A stretch of DNA of 36,588 nucleotides, from assembly GCA_046704785.1 (NCBI GenBank), contig JBJKRF010000158.1, forward strand, positions 1-36,588, given 5' to 3'. Made by a program: the position numbers and the translations under genes. Source of the stretch: JBJKRF01 sp046704785 (GTDB taxonomy: Bacteria; Chloroflexota; Anaerolineae; Anaerolineales; Villigracilaceae). This document shows positions 1 through 8,235 of this stretch, one piece after another. Positions within the stretch are counted from its first letter, which is position 1. Every line of letters begins with the position of its first letter. The notes beneath the pieces were generated by a model. That model did no database searches. It was not told the origin of the DNA and was given only the letters and a program-made list of their open reading frames with translations.

Positions 1-188
1 TAATTTCAACCTGCATTTGACGATCAAAGCTCGTTTCTGTAGGAAAAAGCCATATATAGGGCTGTGTGAAACCAGTATGTTCATGAAATTTGTAAAGCTG
101 ATCTTGGCTGAATGTGAACCGTGCCAAATATTTGCATCGGATGTACCATGCAAAATCTTCTCAAGAATTTTATCTTGACGACTTGCCA

Positions 189-1418
189 TCAGCGATCGAT
201 ATCGCCCAGGACGATATCAATCGAGCCAATGATCGCCACCAGGTCCGCGACCAGATAGCCGTTCGACATCACCGGCAGCGCCTGGAGGTTGTCGAACGAC
301 GGTGTGCGGAAATGGATGCGATAAGGCTTTGGGCCGCCATCTCCTTCCAGTAAAACGCCCAGTTCGCCACGGGGAGATTCGACCGCCACGTAAATGGAAC
401 CTTTCGGCGCGTTGAATCCCTCCGTCCACAGCTTGAAATGATGGATCAAGGCTTCCATGCTGGTGCCAATCTCGGAGCGCGGCGGCGGGACAAATTTATA
501 GTTGTTCGAACGCACCGGCCCGATGGGCAACTTATCGAGCGCTTGCTGGATAATGCGGATCGACTGGCGCATCTCTTCGATACGAACGATGTAACGGGCG
601 TAGGTGTCGCCTTGAGTCCGCAACGGGACCTCGAAATCGTATTGCTCGTAGCCGGAATAGGGCGCGAACTTACGGATATCGTAGTTGACTCCCGACCCGC
701 GCAACGTCGAGCCGGTCACGCCCCAGTTGACGGCGTCCTCCGCCGAGATGACGCCAATGTCGACGGTGCGGTCAATGAATAATGGATTCTTGGTCAGCAG
801 GGACTCATACTCATCGATGCGCGCGGGCAGGATCTTCAAAAACTCGCGCACCGCATCCTCGAACTCCACCGGCACGTCGCGCCACAGCCCGCCAGGGCGG
901 AAATAAGTGGTCATCATGCGTTGTCCCGAGCACATCTCACAGATGTCGAGAACCATCTCGCGCTCGCGGAAACAATAGAGAAAGACCGACATGGCCGCCA
1001 CGTCCAGCGCACAGGTGCCCAACCAAACCAGGTGCGAGGCGATGCGGGTCAACTCCGCCAGGATCACACGGATGGCCTGCGCACGGGGCGGCACATCCAG
1101 GCCCAACAATTTCTCCACGGCCAGGCAATAGATGAAGTTGTTGCCAATCGTGTTCATGTAGTCCAAACGGTCGGACATCACCTCGGCCTTCTGGTACGTT
1201 TTGGACTCCATGTTCTTCTCGACGCCGGTGTGCAGGTAGCCGATGTCGGGGATGACGTTGAGCACGGTCTCGCCGTCCAGTTCGAGCAGTAACCGCAACA
1301 CGCCGTGCGTGGATGGGTGCTGCGGGCCCATGTTCAATAACATGGTCTCGCCTTCGAGGGCACGGTTTGAAACGAGGTGACGGAGTTCGTCAAGAGTAAC
1401 TTCTTGTAAATCAGGCAT
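189..1418 (-). CDS. nuoD: NADH-quinone oxidoreductase subunit D (NuoD)
   Basis: This is the 49-kDa-type subunit of respiratory complex I. It sits in the peripheral arm, and with NuoB it forms the quinone-reduction site at the membrane interface. The 409-residue protein carries the family signature GPQHPSTHG near residue 31, followed by LRLLLELDGE, and the usual GYLHTGVEK and NNFIYCLAVEKL segments. Its length is normal for NuoD. The start is the ATG at 1418, two bases after the nuoC stop, with a GGGGAG ribosome-binding site inside the end of nuoC. It is the last recognisable gene of a nuoABCD operon. No nuoE, nuoH or nuoI is visible in the 188 bases left before the window edge. Confidence 0.97.
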   Translation of the reverse strand: MPDLQEVTLDELRHLVSNRALEGETMLLNMGPQHPSTHGVLRLLLELDGETVLNVIPDIGYLHTGVEKNMESKTYQKAEVMSDRLDYMNTIGNNFIYCLAVEKLLGLDVPPRAQAIRVILAELTRIASHLVWLGTCALDVAAMSVFLYCFREREMVLDICEMCSGQRMMTTYFRPGGLWRDVPVEFEDAVREFLKILPARIDEYESLLTKNPLFIDRTVDIGVISAEDAVNWGVTGSTLRGSGVNYDIRKFAPYSGYEQYDFEVPLRTQGDTYARYIVRIEEMRQSIRIIQQALDKLPIGPVRSNNYKFVPPPRSEIGTSMEALIHHFKLWTEGFNAPKGSIYVAVESPRGELGVLLEGDGGPKPYRIHFRTPSFDNLQALPVMSNGYLVADLVAIIGSIDIVLGDIDR

Positions 1419-1420
1419 GT

Positions 1421-1933
1421 CTACTCCCCGGCGTGCGGCTTGCGAACGTCGATCTCGTCGAAATTAAAAGTAAACTGGGGTTCTTCGTATCCCAACGGAT
1501 AATCTTTGCGCAACGGGTGGCCTTCCCATTCGAACGGCATCAAGATGCGGCGCAAATCCGAGTGCCCCTCAAATTTGATACCGAACATATCGAAAACCTC
1601 ACGCTCTTTCCAATTGGCATTGTGGTAAATATCTTCCACCGTCGGGAGGCTTAATTCACGCCCCGAAACCGGGACACGCACATCCAGCGTCAAACAGTTG
1701 GGGATGGAGGTAAAGCGGTAGTAGACGTGAAAGCGCGGATTTTCCTCCGGCCAGTAATCGACTGCTGTCAGGGCAGACAAAAGATCGAACCCATATTTGT
1801 CGTGCAGCAGCTTGCTGAGCTCGTGAATATGCTCCGCCGACAGAATAAGCACCGTCTCTCCGGCAAATTCACTGGTCTTCGCGCCGAACTGGTTGACCAG
1901 AGTTTCTATAAGCTTGGCGTGGTTCTTGCTCAT
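1421..1933 (-). CDS. nuoC: NADH-quinone oxidoreductase subunit C (NuoC)
   Basis: This is the 30-kDa-type subunit of complex I, a peripheral-arm protein that packs against NuoD and NuoB. I start it at the ATG at 1933 (MSKNHAKLIET), giving 170 residues. The open frame continues upstream to 2098, but that part overlaps nuoB and reads as unrelated sequence. The C-terminal half has the family signature WKEREVFDMFGIKFEGH, then LRRILMPFEWEGHPLRKDYP. There is one base between the nuoB stop and this start, and two between its stop and nuoD, so the genes are translationally coupled. It is a separate NuoC, not a NuoCD fusion. Confidence 0.96.
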   Translation of the reverse strand: MSKNHAKLIETLVNQFGAKTSEFAGETVLILSAEHIHELSKLLHDKYGFDLLSALTAVDYWPEENPRFHVYYRFTSIPNCLTLDVRVPVSGRELSLPTVEDIYHNANWKEREVFDMFGIKFEGHSDLRRILMPFEWEGHPLRKDYPLGYEEPQFTFNFDEIDVRKPHAGE

Positions 1934-1934
1934 A

Positions 1935-2417
1935 TCAGGCCCAATCCTTGATCCGTTCGCCGCGCACTTTCTCATGCAGGGTGACAATACCGTGCAATAA
2001 AGCCTCAGGACGCGGCGGGCAGCCCGCCACATAAACATCCACCGGCACGACTTCATCCACGCCCTGAACGACAGCGTAATTATTGAAGACACCGCCACAG
2101 GAAGCGCAATCGCCCATGGCGATCACCCATTTCGGGTCGGGCATCTGGTCATACAGGCGGCGCACAACCGGCGCCATTTTACGCGTCACCCGTCCGGCCA
2201 CGATCATCAGGTCAGACTGACGTGGGCTGGCGCGCATCAGCTCCATACCGAAACGGCTCATATCGTAACTGGCCGCCTGCGCAGACATCATTTCGATGGC
2301 GCAACAAGCCAAGCCGAACAACATCGGCCACATGGCGCTGCTGCGACTCCAGTTGACGACATCTTCAAGGCGCGCCGTCGCAATGCCCATATTCCCAAGT
2401 TTTTGTTCTATTCCCAT
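1935..2417 (-). CDS. nuoB: NADH-quinone oxidoreductase subunit B (NuoB)
   Basis: This is the 20-kDa-type (PSST-like) subunit of complex I, which holds the terminal 4Fe-4S cluster N2 next to the quinone site. The 160-residue protein has the tandem cysteines C38-C39 in GLACCAIEM, C104 in MGDCASCGG and C133 in AGCPPRPE. In the family these four positions are the N2 ligands. C107 falls where E. coli NuoB has a serine and is probably not a ligand. The start codon lies inside the last codons of nuoA (10-bp overlap), which suggests translational coupling. Length and motifs are normal. Confidence 0.97.
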   Translation of the reverse strand: MGIEQKLGNMGIATARLEDVVNWSRSSAMWPMLFGLACCAIEMMSAQAASYDMSRFGMELMRASPRQSDLMIVAGRVTRKMAPVVRRLYDQMPDPKWVIAMGDCASCGGVFNNYAVVQGVDEVVPVDVYVAGCPPRPEALLHGIVTLHEKVRGERIKDWA

Positions 2418-2779
2418 TCCAACGCTCCTTTCTTCCAGGCGTACACGTATCCCACCAATAAGATTAGAATGAAGACGAACATTTCACTTAGAATAAAAAC
2501 CCCCTGGTTCATCTTCACAAATTTAGTGAAGACAAGCGCCCAGGGGATAAAAAATACCACTTCAATATCGAACAGGATGAACAAGACTGCAATCAGATAG
2601 AACCGCACCGGCATACGTCGCGTTCCCGGTCCGATTGGGTTCATACCCGATTCGTATGGCATTAATTTTTTGCCGCTTGGTCGATTTGGGCCGAAAAGCG
2701 AGCCCAATACGATTGCGATAATTGCCACCAATGTGGTAACAATGATCAAAATAGCGATAGCAGCATATTCCAGCAGCAT
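2408..2779 (-). CDS. nuoA: NADH-quinone oxidoreductase subunit A (NuoA)
   Basis: This is a small membrane subunit of complex I, located where the peripheral arm meets the membrane arm. The 123 residues show three hydrophobic segments, at about 3-30, 60-82 and 94-114. The conserved loop PYESGMNPIGP is present (the family has YECG; here Cys is replaced by Ser), as is FYLIAVLFILFDIEVVFFIPWA. It is the first gene of the operon. The ATG at 2779 is preceded by an AGGAGA ribosome-binding site. The promoter assigned at 2927-2955 would give a leader of about 140 nt. Confidence 0.96.
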   Translation of the reverse strand: MLLEYAAIAILIIVTTLVAIIAIVLGSLFGPNRPSGKKLMPYESGMNPIGPGTRRMPVRFYLIAVLFILFDIEVVFFIPWALVFTKFVKMNQGVFILSEMFVFILILLVGYVYAWKKGALEWE

Positions 2780-2926
2780 AGAGTCTGTCTCCTATTGGTG
2801 ATAATACGGATGGGGCAATCCTCTCAATTTTGGCGCAAGGCATGTGGATGGTTTTGCCTCCTTCAGGTATATTTCACCAACACCCACACACCAATTTCAT
2901 AGAGAAGATGCCAGCACCAACGGGCT

Positions 2927-2955
2927 AGTATAACATAACATTACATCAGTGTTAA
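2927..2955 (-). promoter_or_regulatory. sigma-70-type promoter of nuoABCD
   Basis: On the minus strand TTAACA (2950-2955) and TATACT (2927-2932) are separated by exactly 17 bases. Transcription would start near 2920. The rest of the 2780-3311 gap holds the nuo leader, AT-rich DNA and a possible promoter for the plus-strand gene. I see no convincing ORF there. Confidence 0.6.
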
Positions 2956-3211
2956 TTTTCACAAAGCAATGATAATAGAAAACGCGCCGACATCCATCAC
3001 CTTTTCGGGCGAATTTTTGTCCAGATTGTCACATTCTACTGTTTCTATATGAAACGTCAAGGATATTAGCTTCTTCAAGGGGTTTTTCCATGACAAGGGA
3101 AAATAGATGGGGGCAGCGCGACACTTTGCCACACAATACTCGCATAAATCCGCCTCATCCTGCTAATTCCCGGAAAGTCACGATATTCTAATCCCCCAGG
3201 GTTTCTTCTTA

Positions 3212-3220
3212 TGGTATGAT
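3212..3220 (+). promoter_or_regulatory. possible extended -10 promoter for the acidic orphan gene
   Basis: TGg immediately followed by TATGAT (3215-3220) fits an extended -10 element. No -35 is recognisable. A start near 3227 would give an 85-nt leader to the ATG at 3312. Confidence 0.3.
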
Positions 3221-3311
3221 TTTCGAGTTCGCCAGAAATCGTGCCCATTACGCTTCTTTTATCATTCCCAAAAGAACTGATTTCTCCCACTCATTTTACA
3301 GGGACATCGAC

Positions 3312-3677
3312 ATGGACGACAAAATTACAATCATTGAAGGCCCAACTCCTACTTTTGAACCCGTTCAGGATGGTTGGGCCCTGGGGCTGAACGAAACCTG
3401 TCAGTTTTCTGTCACTGTCATCGCCCGCCTGCGCACCTTCAATGGACCGGCGTTGGTCGAGCGCTGTTATCGCCGCTGGCACAAGAACGAGCCCATCAAT
3501 TTGCATTACCGCGATGAAATGGGGATCGAAGCCACTGCCCCCATCCTCGCAGCCCGTTCCGTCGAGACGGACGACGGCCAGGTGCTCCTGCTCTGGTTGC
3601 ACATCGAACGGGACGACATGGAACTGGAGATCGACTCGGACGATTCGGACGACGAGGATTTCGACGATATTTTTTGA
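3312..3677 (+). CDS. small acidic protein of unknown function
   Basis: I do not recognise this 121-residue protein. I start it at the ATG at 3312 (MDDKITIIEG). The frame extends upstream to 3216, but that part looks non-coding and contains the likely promoter region. The body has alternating strand-like segments (CQFSVTVIARL, QVLLLWLHIE), and the C-terminus is a run of Asp/Glu (DSDDSDDEDFDDIF). There is no signal peptide or membrane segment, so it is probably cytoplasmic. It lies 93 bases before gatB on the same strand and could be co-transcribed with it. It is probably a lineage-restricted family. No function is assigned. Confidence 0.75.
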   Translation: MDDKITIIEGPTPTFEPVQDGWALGLNETCQFSVTVIARLRTFNGPALVERCYRRWHKNEPINLHYRDEMGIEATAPILAARSVETDDGQVLLLWLHIERDDMELEIDSDDSDDEDFDDIF

Positions 3678-3770
3678 TTTTTCGCGCCTGGGCATGACCT
3701 ATGCGCTGACCCGCAAAACGCTCCCACAGGGGGCCCAAACCCTAGTTGCCATTTCAACGCTGTGAGTCTT

Positions 3771-5237
3771 ATGGAATTTGAACCCGTCATTGGCCTTGAA
3801 GTACACGTTGAACTACTGACCCAATCGAAGATGTTCTGCGGCTGCCCGGTTGTGGACTCCATCTCGGCCCCTCCCAACACCGCCGTCTGCCCGGTATGCG
3901 CCGGGCATCCCGGCACGCTGCCGGTGGTCAACCGGCAGGCCGTGGAATATGCCCTGCGCGTCGCGTTGGCGCTACAGTGCGAAATTGCGCCGGTGAGCAT
4001 CTTCGCCCGCAAAAATTACTTTTACCCCGATCTGCCCAAAGGCTACCAGATTTCGCAATATGAACAGCCATTGGCCGTGAATGGTCGCATCACGCTGACC
4101 ACCAGCCAGGGCGAAAAAATCATCCACATTCGGCGCGTGCACCTGGAAGAGGATACCGGCAAACTGACCCACGTCGACCCCGGCGGGAGAGCGGCTTCTT
4201 ATTCCCTGGTGGACTTGAATCGGTCGGGCGTCCCGCTGCTGGAAATCGTGACCGAACCCGATTTTCACTCCGCCGAGGAGGTACACGCTTACGCCGAATC
4301 CTTGCGCTCGCTGGTACGCTACCTGAACGTCAACAGCGGCGATCTGGAAAAGGGCGTAATGCGCATCGAACCAAACATCTCGGTGCGTCCGGTGATCGCG
4401 GGCGCAGAACCCGCGCCTTACGGCACCAAAGTGGAAATCAAGAACCTGAATTCGTTCCGCGCGCTGGAACGCGGTGTGGCCTATGAAATCAACCGCCATA
4501 TTAAATTGATCGAGGCCGGCAAAAAGGTCGCCCAGGAAACCGTCGGCTGGGATGAGGCCAAACAGGCCACCTTCAGCCAACGTTCGAAGGAAGACGCCCA
4601 CGACTATCGCTATCTCCCCGAGCCGGACCTGCCACCGCTGGTAGTCGACAAGGCCTGGATCGAGACTGTCCGCAAGACGCTGCCGGAATTGCCTTGGGAC
4701 AGGACCAAACGGTTTGTCAAGGATTACGGCTTGAGCCAGGTGGAGGCCCAGACCCTGGTGGCAGAAAAAGCCATCGCCACGTATTTCGAATCGGCGGTGG
4801 AGGCCAGCCCTGGGTCGGCGCGGACCGTTTTTTCCTGGGTAACCGGTGAACTCTTTTCGCTGATGAACGTCTCGGGGCAAAACATCGAGGCGATCAACGT
4901 CACGCCGTCGGCTCTGGCCGATTTGCTAAAAATGATCGCCGATGGGGAGATCAACCAGAATACCGGCAAAGCAGTGCTGGCCGAGATGTTCGAGACGGGC
5001 AAGCCCGCAGCAGAGATTGTGGCGGCGAAGGGGCTCAAGCAGGTCTCGGACAGCGACTTCATCGCGCTCATCGTGGACGAGGCGCTGGCCGAAAATCCGA
5101 ACGAGGTTGCCAGCTACAAGGCCGGCAAAACGGCCGTGGCGAATTTTCTATTCGGGCAGGTCATGAGGAAAGCACAGGGAAAAGCCAATCCGCAGGTGGT
5201 GCGTACCAAGCTAGAAGGCAAGTTAAAAAATCTGTAA
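3771..5237 (+). CDS. gatB: aspartyl/glutamyl-tRNA amidotransferase subunit B (GatB)
   Basis: GatB is the tRNA-binding and kinase subunit of GatCAB. That enzyme converts misacylated Glu-tRNA(Gln), and in many bacteria Asp-tRNA(Asn), to the correct amide form. The protein of 488 residues opens with EPVIGLEVHVELLTQSKMFC, typical of the family. It has the cysteine pair CPVCAGHPG, then SGVPLLEIVTEPD and VEIKNLNSFRALE. The C-terminal GatB/YqeY tail domain covers about residues 340-488. An in-frame GTG at 3762 would add three residues; neither start has a strong ribosome-binding site. gatA and gatC are not adjacent, so the complex is encoded at dispersed loci. Confidence 0.96.
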   Translation: MEFEPVIGLEVHVELLTQSKMFCGCPVVDSISAPPNTAVCPVCAGHPGTLPVVNRQAVEYALRVALALQCEIAPVSIFARKNYFYPDLPKGYQISQYEQPLAVNGRITLTTSQGEKIIHIRRVHLEEDTGKLTHVDPGGRAASYSLVDLNRSGVPLLEIVTEPDFHSAEEVHAYAESLRSLVRYLNVNSGDLEKGVMRIEPNISVRPVIAGAEPAPYGTKVEIKNLNSFRALERGVAYEINRHIKLIEAGKKVAQETVGWDEAKQATFSQRSKEDAHDYRYLPEPDLPPLVVDKAWIETVRKTLPELPWDRTKRFVKDYGLSQVEAQTLVAEKAIATYFESAVEASPGSARTVFSWVTGELFSLMNVSGQNIEAINVTPSALADLLKMIADGEINQNTGKAVLAEMFETGKPAAEIVAAKGLKQVSDSDFIALIVDEALAENPNEVASYKAGKTAVANFLFGQVMRKAQGKANPQVVRTKLEGKLKNL

Positions 5238-5290
5238 GCGCAAAACCGGTTTGTCTGACAAATTGTCGCCGTTTGTGTGACACTTGCATA

Positions 5291-5319
5291 TTGACGAGGG
5301 ACCAAAACTAGACTAATGT
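5291..5319 (+). promoter_or_regulatory. sigma-70-type promoter of gdhA
   Basis: TTGACG (5291-5296) and TAATGT (5314-5319) are separated by 17 bases, so transcription should start near 5325. The ATG at 5316 that begins the longest open frame lies inside the -10 box, which rules it out as the translation start. Confidence 0.65.
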
Positions 5320-5323
5320 TAAA

Positions 5324-5504
5324 GGGCACGATGTTAGAAAGGTGGTCCTTCGCATGGCCCTACGTGCAAAAGACAATCATACAGATCAAGCGGGCACCCG
5401 TCCGGGTGCCCGCTTATGCATTCTCATCGAGGGTCTTTGGGAAGCGGCGCGATGAAGCAGATTTGCAGGCAAGCTCCCGTCACGGCGATTCCTGGAGAGC
5501 CGCA
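5324..5504 (+). promoter_or_regulatory. structured 5' leader of gdhA
   Basis: The predicted leader of about 200 nt contains three hairpins. The first, 5324-5360, pairs GGGC/GCCC, ATG/CAT and GAAAGG/CCTTC in succession. The second, 5388-5415, is a perfect 13-bp GC-rich inverted repeat around a two-base centre (AAGCGGGCACCCG and its complement). The third pairs CTCC with the GGAG at about 5493, partly hiding the ribosome-binding site of the upstream candidate start at 5505. The second hairpin has no U-tract, so it is not a canonical terminator. I could not match the leader to a known riboswitch class. Confidence 0.45.
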
Positions 5505-5528
5505 ATGGCCCGTTTACAGGAGAAAATA

Positions 5529-6815
5529 ATGTCCGGACAAATCAACGCGTTTGAAATGGCCCAGAAGCAATTCGACCACGTCGCCAGGTTGCTCAACCTG
5601 GACCCACAGATTGCCGAAGTTCTGCGCTGGCCGATGCGCGAATATTCCTTCCGCATCCCGATCCGTATGGACGATGGTTCGCTGCGCGTCTTTCAGGGCT
5701 TCCGCGTGCAGCACAACGACGCTCGCGGGCCCAACAAGGGCGGGATTCGTTTTCACCCGTCTGAGACGCTGGACACCGTCCGGGCGCTGGGCACCTGGAT
5801 GACCTGGAAATGTGCCGTCGCCAACATTCCGCTGGGCGGCGGCAAAGGCGGGGTCATCGTGGACCCGGCCACGCTTTCCACGCCAGAAAAGGAGCGTTTG
5901 TGCCGCGGTTGGGTCAAGAACATGTGGAAGAATATCGGCCCGCGCCAGGATGTGCCTGCACCCGACGTGGGCACCACGCCGCAGATGATGGGCTGGATGA
6001 TGGATGAGTATTCCAAGCTCGTGGGTCAGTACACGCCGGGGGCTTTTACCGGCAAACCCCTGGGCGGCGGCGGCTCGGAGGGACGCACCGAGGCCACCGG
6101 TTATGGCGTCATCTTTACGGTGCGCGAAGCGATGCAACGGCTTGGGCTGGATCCGTCCAAATCGGTGGCGGCAATACAGGGCTTCGGCAACGTGGCGCAG
6201 TATGCCTCCATCGGTTTTATCGAACTGCTGGGCGGCAAGGTGGCCTGCGTCTCGTGTTGGGATCATTACGATAAGACGGCCTACACCTACAGCCATCCCG
6301 ATGGCATCGATCCACATTTTTTGAAGACCATTACCGACCAGTACGGCACCATCGATAAGGACAAGGCGGCCAAGGCCGGCTACAGCCTGGAAGAGGGCGA
6401 CGCCTGGATCGCCAAGGAGGCCGACGTGCTGATTCCAGCGGCCTTGGAGGGCCAGGTAAACACCGACACCGTCCAGAAAATCCATAGTCGGGTCAAACTG
6501 GTCGCCGAAGGCGCCAACGGCCCGTGCACTCCCGAAGCAGATAAATTCTTCCAAGACAACAAGATTTTCGATATCCCCGACTTTCTGTGCAATGCGGGCG
6601 GCGTGACGACTTCGTACTTCGAGCAGGTGCAGAACGATATGAACTACTACTGGACGAACGAAGCCGTGCTAAAACGCCTGGATACCAAAATGACTCTGGC
6701 TTTCCAGGGTGTGATCGAAATGAGCAAAAAGGAACAGGTTTACATGCGCGATGCGGCGTACATGGTCGCCATCGACCGCGTGGTCAGGGCCATGCAGATG
6801 CGCGGCTGGGTGTAG
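5529..6815 (+). CDS. gdhA: Glu/Leu/Phe/Val-type dehydrogenase, probably glutamate dehydrogenase
   Basis: The enzyme catalyses reversible oxidative deamination of glutamate to 2-oxoglutarate and ammonium with NAD(P)+, linking amino-acid and central carbon metabolism. From the ATG at 5529 (MSGQINAFEMAQKQFD) the protein has 428 residues, the usual length for hexameric bacterial and archaeal enzymes. It shows GGIRFHP and MTWKCAVANIPLGGGKGGV (substrate Lys and glycine-rich segment), the PAPDVGT motif, and a Rossmann segment with IQGFGNVAQYAS. An AGGAG site lies six bases before this start. An alternative ATG at 5505, with its own GGAG, would add eight residues. A terminator follows immediately. 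Glutamate rather than Leu/Phe/Val as substrate is inferred from overall sequence. Confidence 0.93.
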   Translation: MSGQINAFEMAQKQFDHVARLLNLDPQIAEVLRWPMREYSFRIPIRMDDGSLRVFQGFRVQHNDARGPNKGGIRFHPSETLDTVRALGTWMTWKCAVANIPLGGGKGGVIVDPATLSTPEKERLCRGWVKNMWKNIGPRQDVPAPDVGTTPQMMGWMMDEYSKLVGQYTPGAFTGKPLGGGGSEGRTEATGYGVIFTVREAMQRLGLDPSKSVAAIQGFGNVAQYASIGFIELLGGKVACVSCWDHYDKTAYTYSHPDGIDPHFLKTITDQYGTIDKDKAAKAGYSLEEGDAWIAKEADVLIPAALEGQVNTDTVQKIHSRVKLVAEGANGPCTPEADKFFQDNKIFDIPDFLCNAGGVTTSYFEQVQNDMNYYWTNEAVLKRLDTKMTLAFQGVIEMSKKEQVYMRDAAYMVAIDRVVRAMQMRGWV

Positions 6816-6832
6816 CCGGCGATAATTATAGA

Positions 6833-6868
6833 AGCGGGATAGGGCTTGCCCTATCCCGCTAATTTTTT
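6833..6868. terminator. intrinsic terminator between gdhA and the convergent GIY-YIG gene
   Basis: A perfect 12-bp stem (6833-6844 with 6849-6860, loop CTTG) is followed by AATTTTTTCT on the plus strand, a good terminator for gdhA. The last codon and stop of the minus-strand GIY-YIG gene lie inside the stem, so the element is shared by both convergent genes. Confidence 0.85.
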
Positions 6869-7090
6869 CTTTCGCTCGCGCGACATTTTTTTGATGGCCG
6901 CCTCGCGTTTCATCGCAGTGGCCCTATCGGGTTGTTCCTCAATGTAAACCATCTTCACCGGACGGCGGACACGGGTATAACGCGCGCCCCGCCCGGCGTT
7001 ATGTTGTTTTTCGCGGCGCGACGGATCAGTCGTCCAACCGGTATAAAAGGTGCCATCGGCGCATTCCAGGATGTAACAGTAGAAAGGCAT
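6851..7090 (-). CDS. GIY-YIG nuclease superfamily protein (UPF0213/YhbQ-like)
   Basis: This is a 79-residue single-domain GIY-YIG protein. The start is the ATG at 7090 (MPFYCYILECADG); upstream codons in the same frame belong to the overlapping shadow of the neighbouring gene. The GIY-YIG core is visible as CYIL at residues 5-8 and FYTGWT at 15-20. It is followed by a basic RREKQHNAG segment and a helix containing a conserved-type Glu in AMKREAAIKKMS. The tail is very Lys/Arg-rich. Family members are small DNA-repair-like nucleases whose cellular role is mostly undefined. It starts five bases after the stop of the TyrA-like gene, so the two form an operon, probably without functional connection. 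Confidence 0.88.
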   Translation of the reverse strand: MPFYCYILECADGTFYTGWTTDPSRREKQHNAGRGARYTRVRRPVKMVYIEEQPDRATAMKREAAIKKMSRERKKKLAG

Positions 7091-7095
7091 GCGGG

Positions 7096-8076
7096 TTATT
7101 TTCGCCTTCGGGAGAAATCGCCCATAAAACGGTCCCACATACCGGGGAGATTGTCGAGTTGTACGTCGCCGTCCTGGTCGTCCCACTCTGCGGCCTGACG
7201 TTCCGCCCACCAGACGGCGCGACCCAGGCGCGCATGTTCCAGGCGACGATCCAGGTCGTCCTGATCTGCCTTTTCCACAGAGTCGCGCACACGTTGTAAA
7301 GAGACGATGGCCGTCTCCAACACGCGCAGTGCGTTCTCGCGGTTGAGCAAGAGCGACTGTAACAGCGAGGCCTGCTCATCATGAGATTCCACCGCGGCGG
7401 TGGCCGCCGTAAAAGCGCGCCCGGCCAGTTTGCGGCCTTCCTTCCATCCGGGTTGATCGACGGTGGCGTTGAGCAGCGTAGTCGCCATAATCTGCGGCAG
7501 CAGATGGGCAGCCGTCATCAGGCTGTCAGATTCAACCTCGTCCAAGTAAAAGACCTGTGTGCCAATCAGCGCCGCTAAATCCGAAGCCAGCTTGATGGCC
7601 TCGCCCGGTGCGTCGGTGGGCGCAACGATTCCCATCATGCCTTTTTTGAACAGATCGGCGCGCGCTGCTTCGATGCCCGCTCCAGAGATGGTCAGGTGCG
7701 CCGGCCCGATGACCGGTACCAGTCCCACGTAATAGACACCCTCCGGTGCGAGTGCTTTGAACCAGGCTTCGACCGGCGCTTTGATCGGGGCGGTATCCAT
7801 TACAACGGCCTCTCGCCGCAGGTCGGGCAGGATCAGCCGCAACGTCTCCTCGATCTCATGCAACGGAAGGCACAGCAACACCAGGTCGGCTCCTTCCACG
7901 GCAGCATGCAGCTTCGTCTTGACGGTATCCACTGCGCCCAGTTCCCTGGCCCTGTGCGCCACGTCCCGCTCGCGGTCGTGTCCCACCCGAACGAGCCGCT
8001 CCGCATGCTCGGCAAGCGCCAGCCCGATGGAGGCGCCAATTTGTCCGAGACCGATCACCGTAATTTGAGTTGTCAT
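7096..8076 (-). CDS. TyrA-like NAD(P)-binding dehydrogenase (prephenate dehydrogenase family)
   Basis: The 326-residue protein starts at the ATG at 8076 (MTTQITVIGLGQIG). It has an N-terminal Rossmann fold with GLGQIG at residues 9-14, and LVLLCLPLHEIEETL and VVMDTAPIKAP as in prephenate/arogenate dehydrogenases, which oxidise the tyrosine precursor. The family's catalytic HP(M/I)AG segment is replaced by LVPVIGPAHL, so the expected active-site His is absent at that place. The C-terminal half is helical, as in TyrA (DEVESDSLMTAAHLLPQI). No other aromatic-pathway gene is adjacent. Automated pipelines would call it prephenate dehydrogenase; I consider the fold secure and the substrate uncertain. 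Confidence 0.8.
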   Translation of the reverse strand: MTTQITVIGLGQIGASIGLALAEHAERLVRVGHDRERDVAHRARELGAVDTVKTKLHAAVEGADLVLLCLPLHEIEETLRLILPDLRREAVVMDTAPIKAPVEAWFKALAPEGVYYVGLVPVIGPAHLTISGAGIEAARADLFKKGMMGIVAPTDAPGEAIKLASDLAALIGTQVFYLDEVESDSLMTAAHLLPQIMATTLLNATVDQPGWKEGRKLAGRAFTAATAAVESHDEQASLLQSLLLNRENALRVLETAIVSLQRVRDSVEKADQDDLDRRLEHARLGRAVWWAERQAAEWDDQDGDVQLDNLPGMWDRFMGDFSRRRK

Positions 8077-8213
8077 GGGAATTTTCCTGTTATTGGTAAC
8101 GCCAAAAAGCACAAACTCCCTAGAAATTACCGCTCTCGACGCGGGCCCTTGCAACGGCCCAATCGCACCCACATCTCTTTCCCCTTTTGTGGAATTTCCG
8201 GAGAAACCCCAAC

Positions 8214-8219
8214 ATTATA
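8214..8219 (-). promoter_or_regulatory. probable -10 box for the TyrA-like gene
   Basis: A perfect TATAAT on the minus strand lies about 138 bases before the ATG at 8076. No good -35 is seen, because the -35 region falls on the edge of the hairpin at 8236-8268. It is the only consensus -10 in this part of the 8077-8512 gap. Confidence 0.35.
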
Positions 8220-8235
8220 ACACCGCACTAGAATC

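Noticed and set aside
1..84. Partial minus-strand open frame running off the left edge
   Set aside because: Only 28 codons, no ribosome-binding site, no recognisable motif, and it overlaps a weak terminator-like hairpin.
3216..3311. N-terminal extension of the acidic orphan protein
   Set aside because: Contains the probable extended -10 promoter and does not look coding; the ATG at 3312 is preferred.
5316..5528. Longer N-terminus for glutamate dehydrogenase
   Set aside because: The ATG at 5316 lies inside the -10 box, and the family normally begins near the ATG at 5529, which has an AGGAG site.
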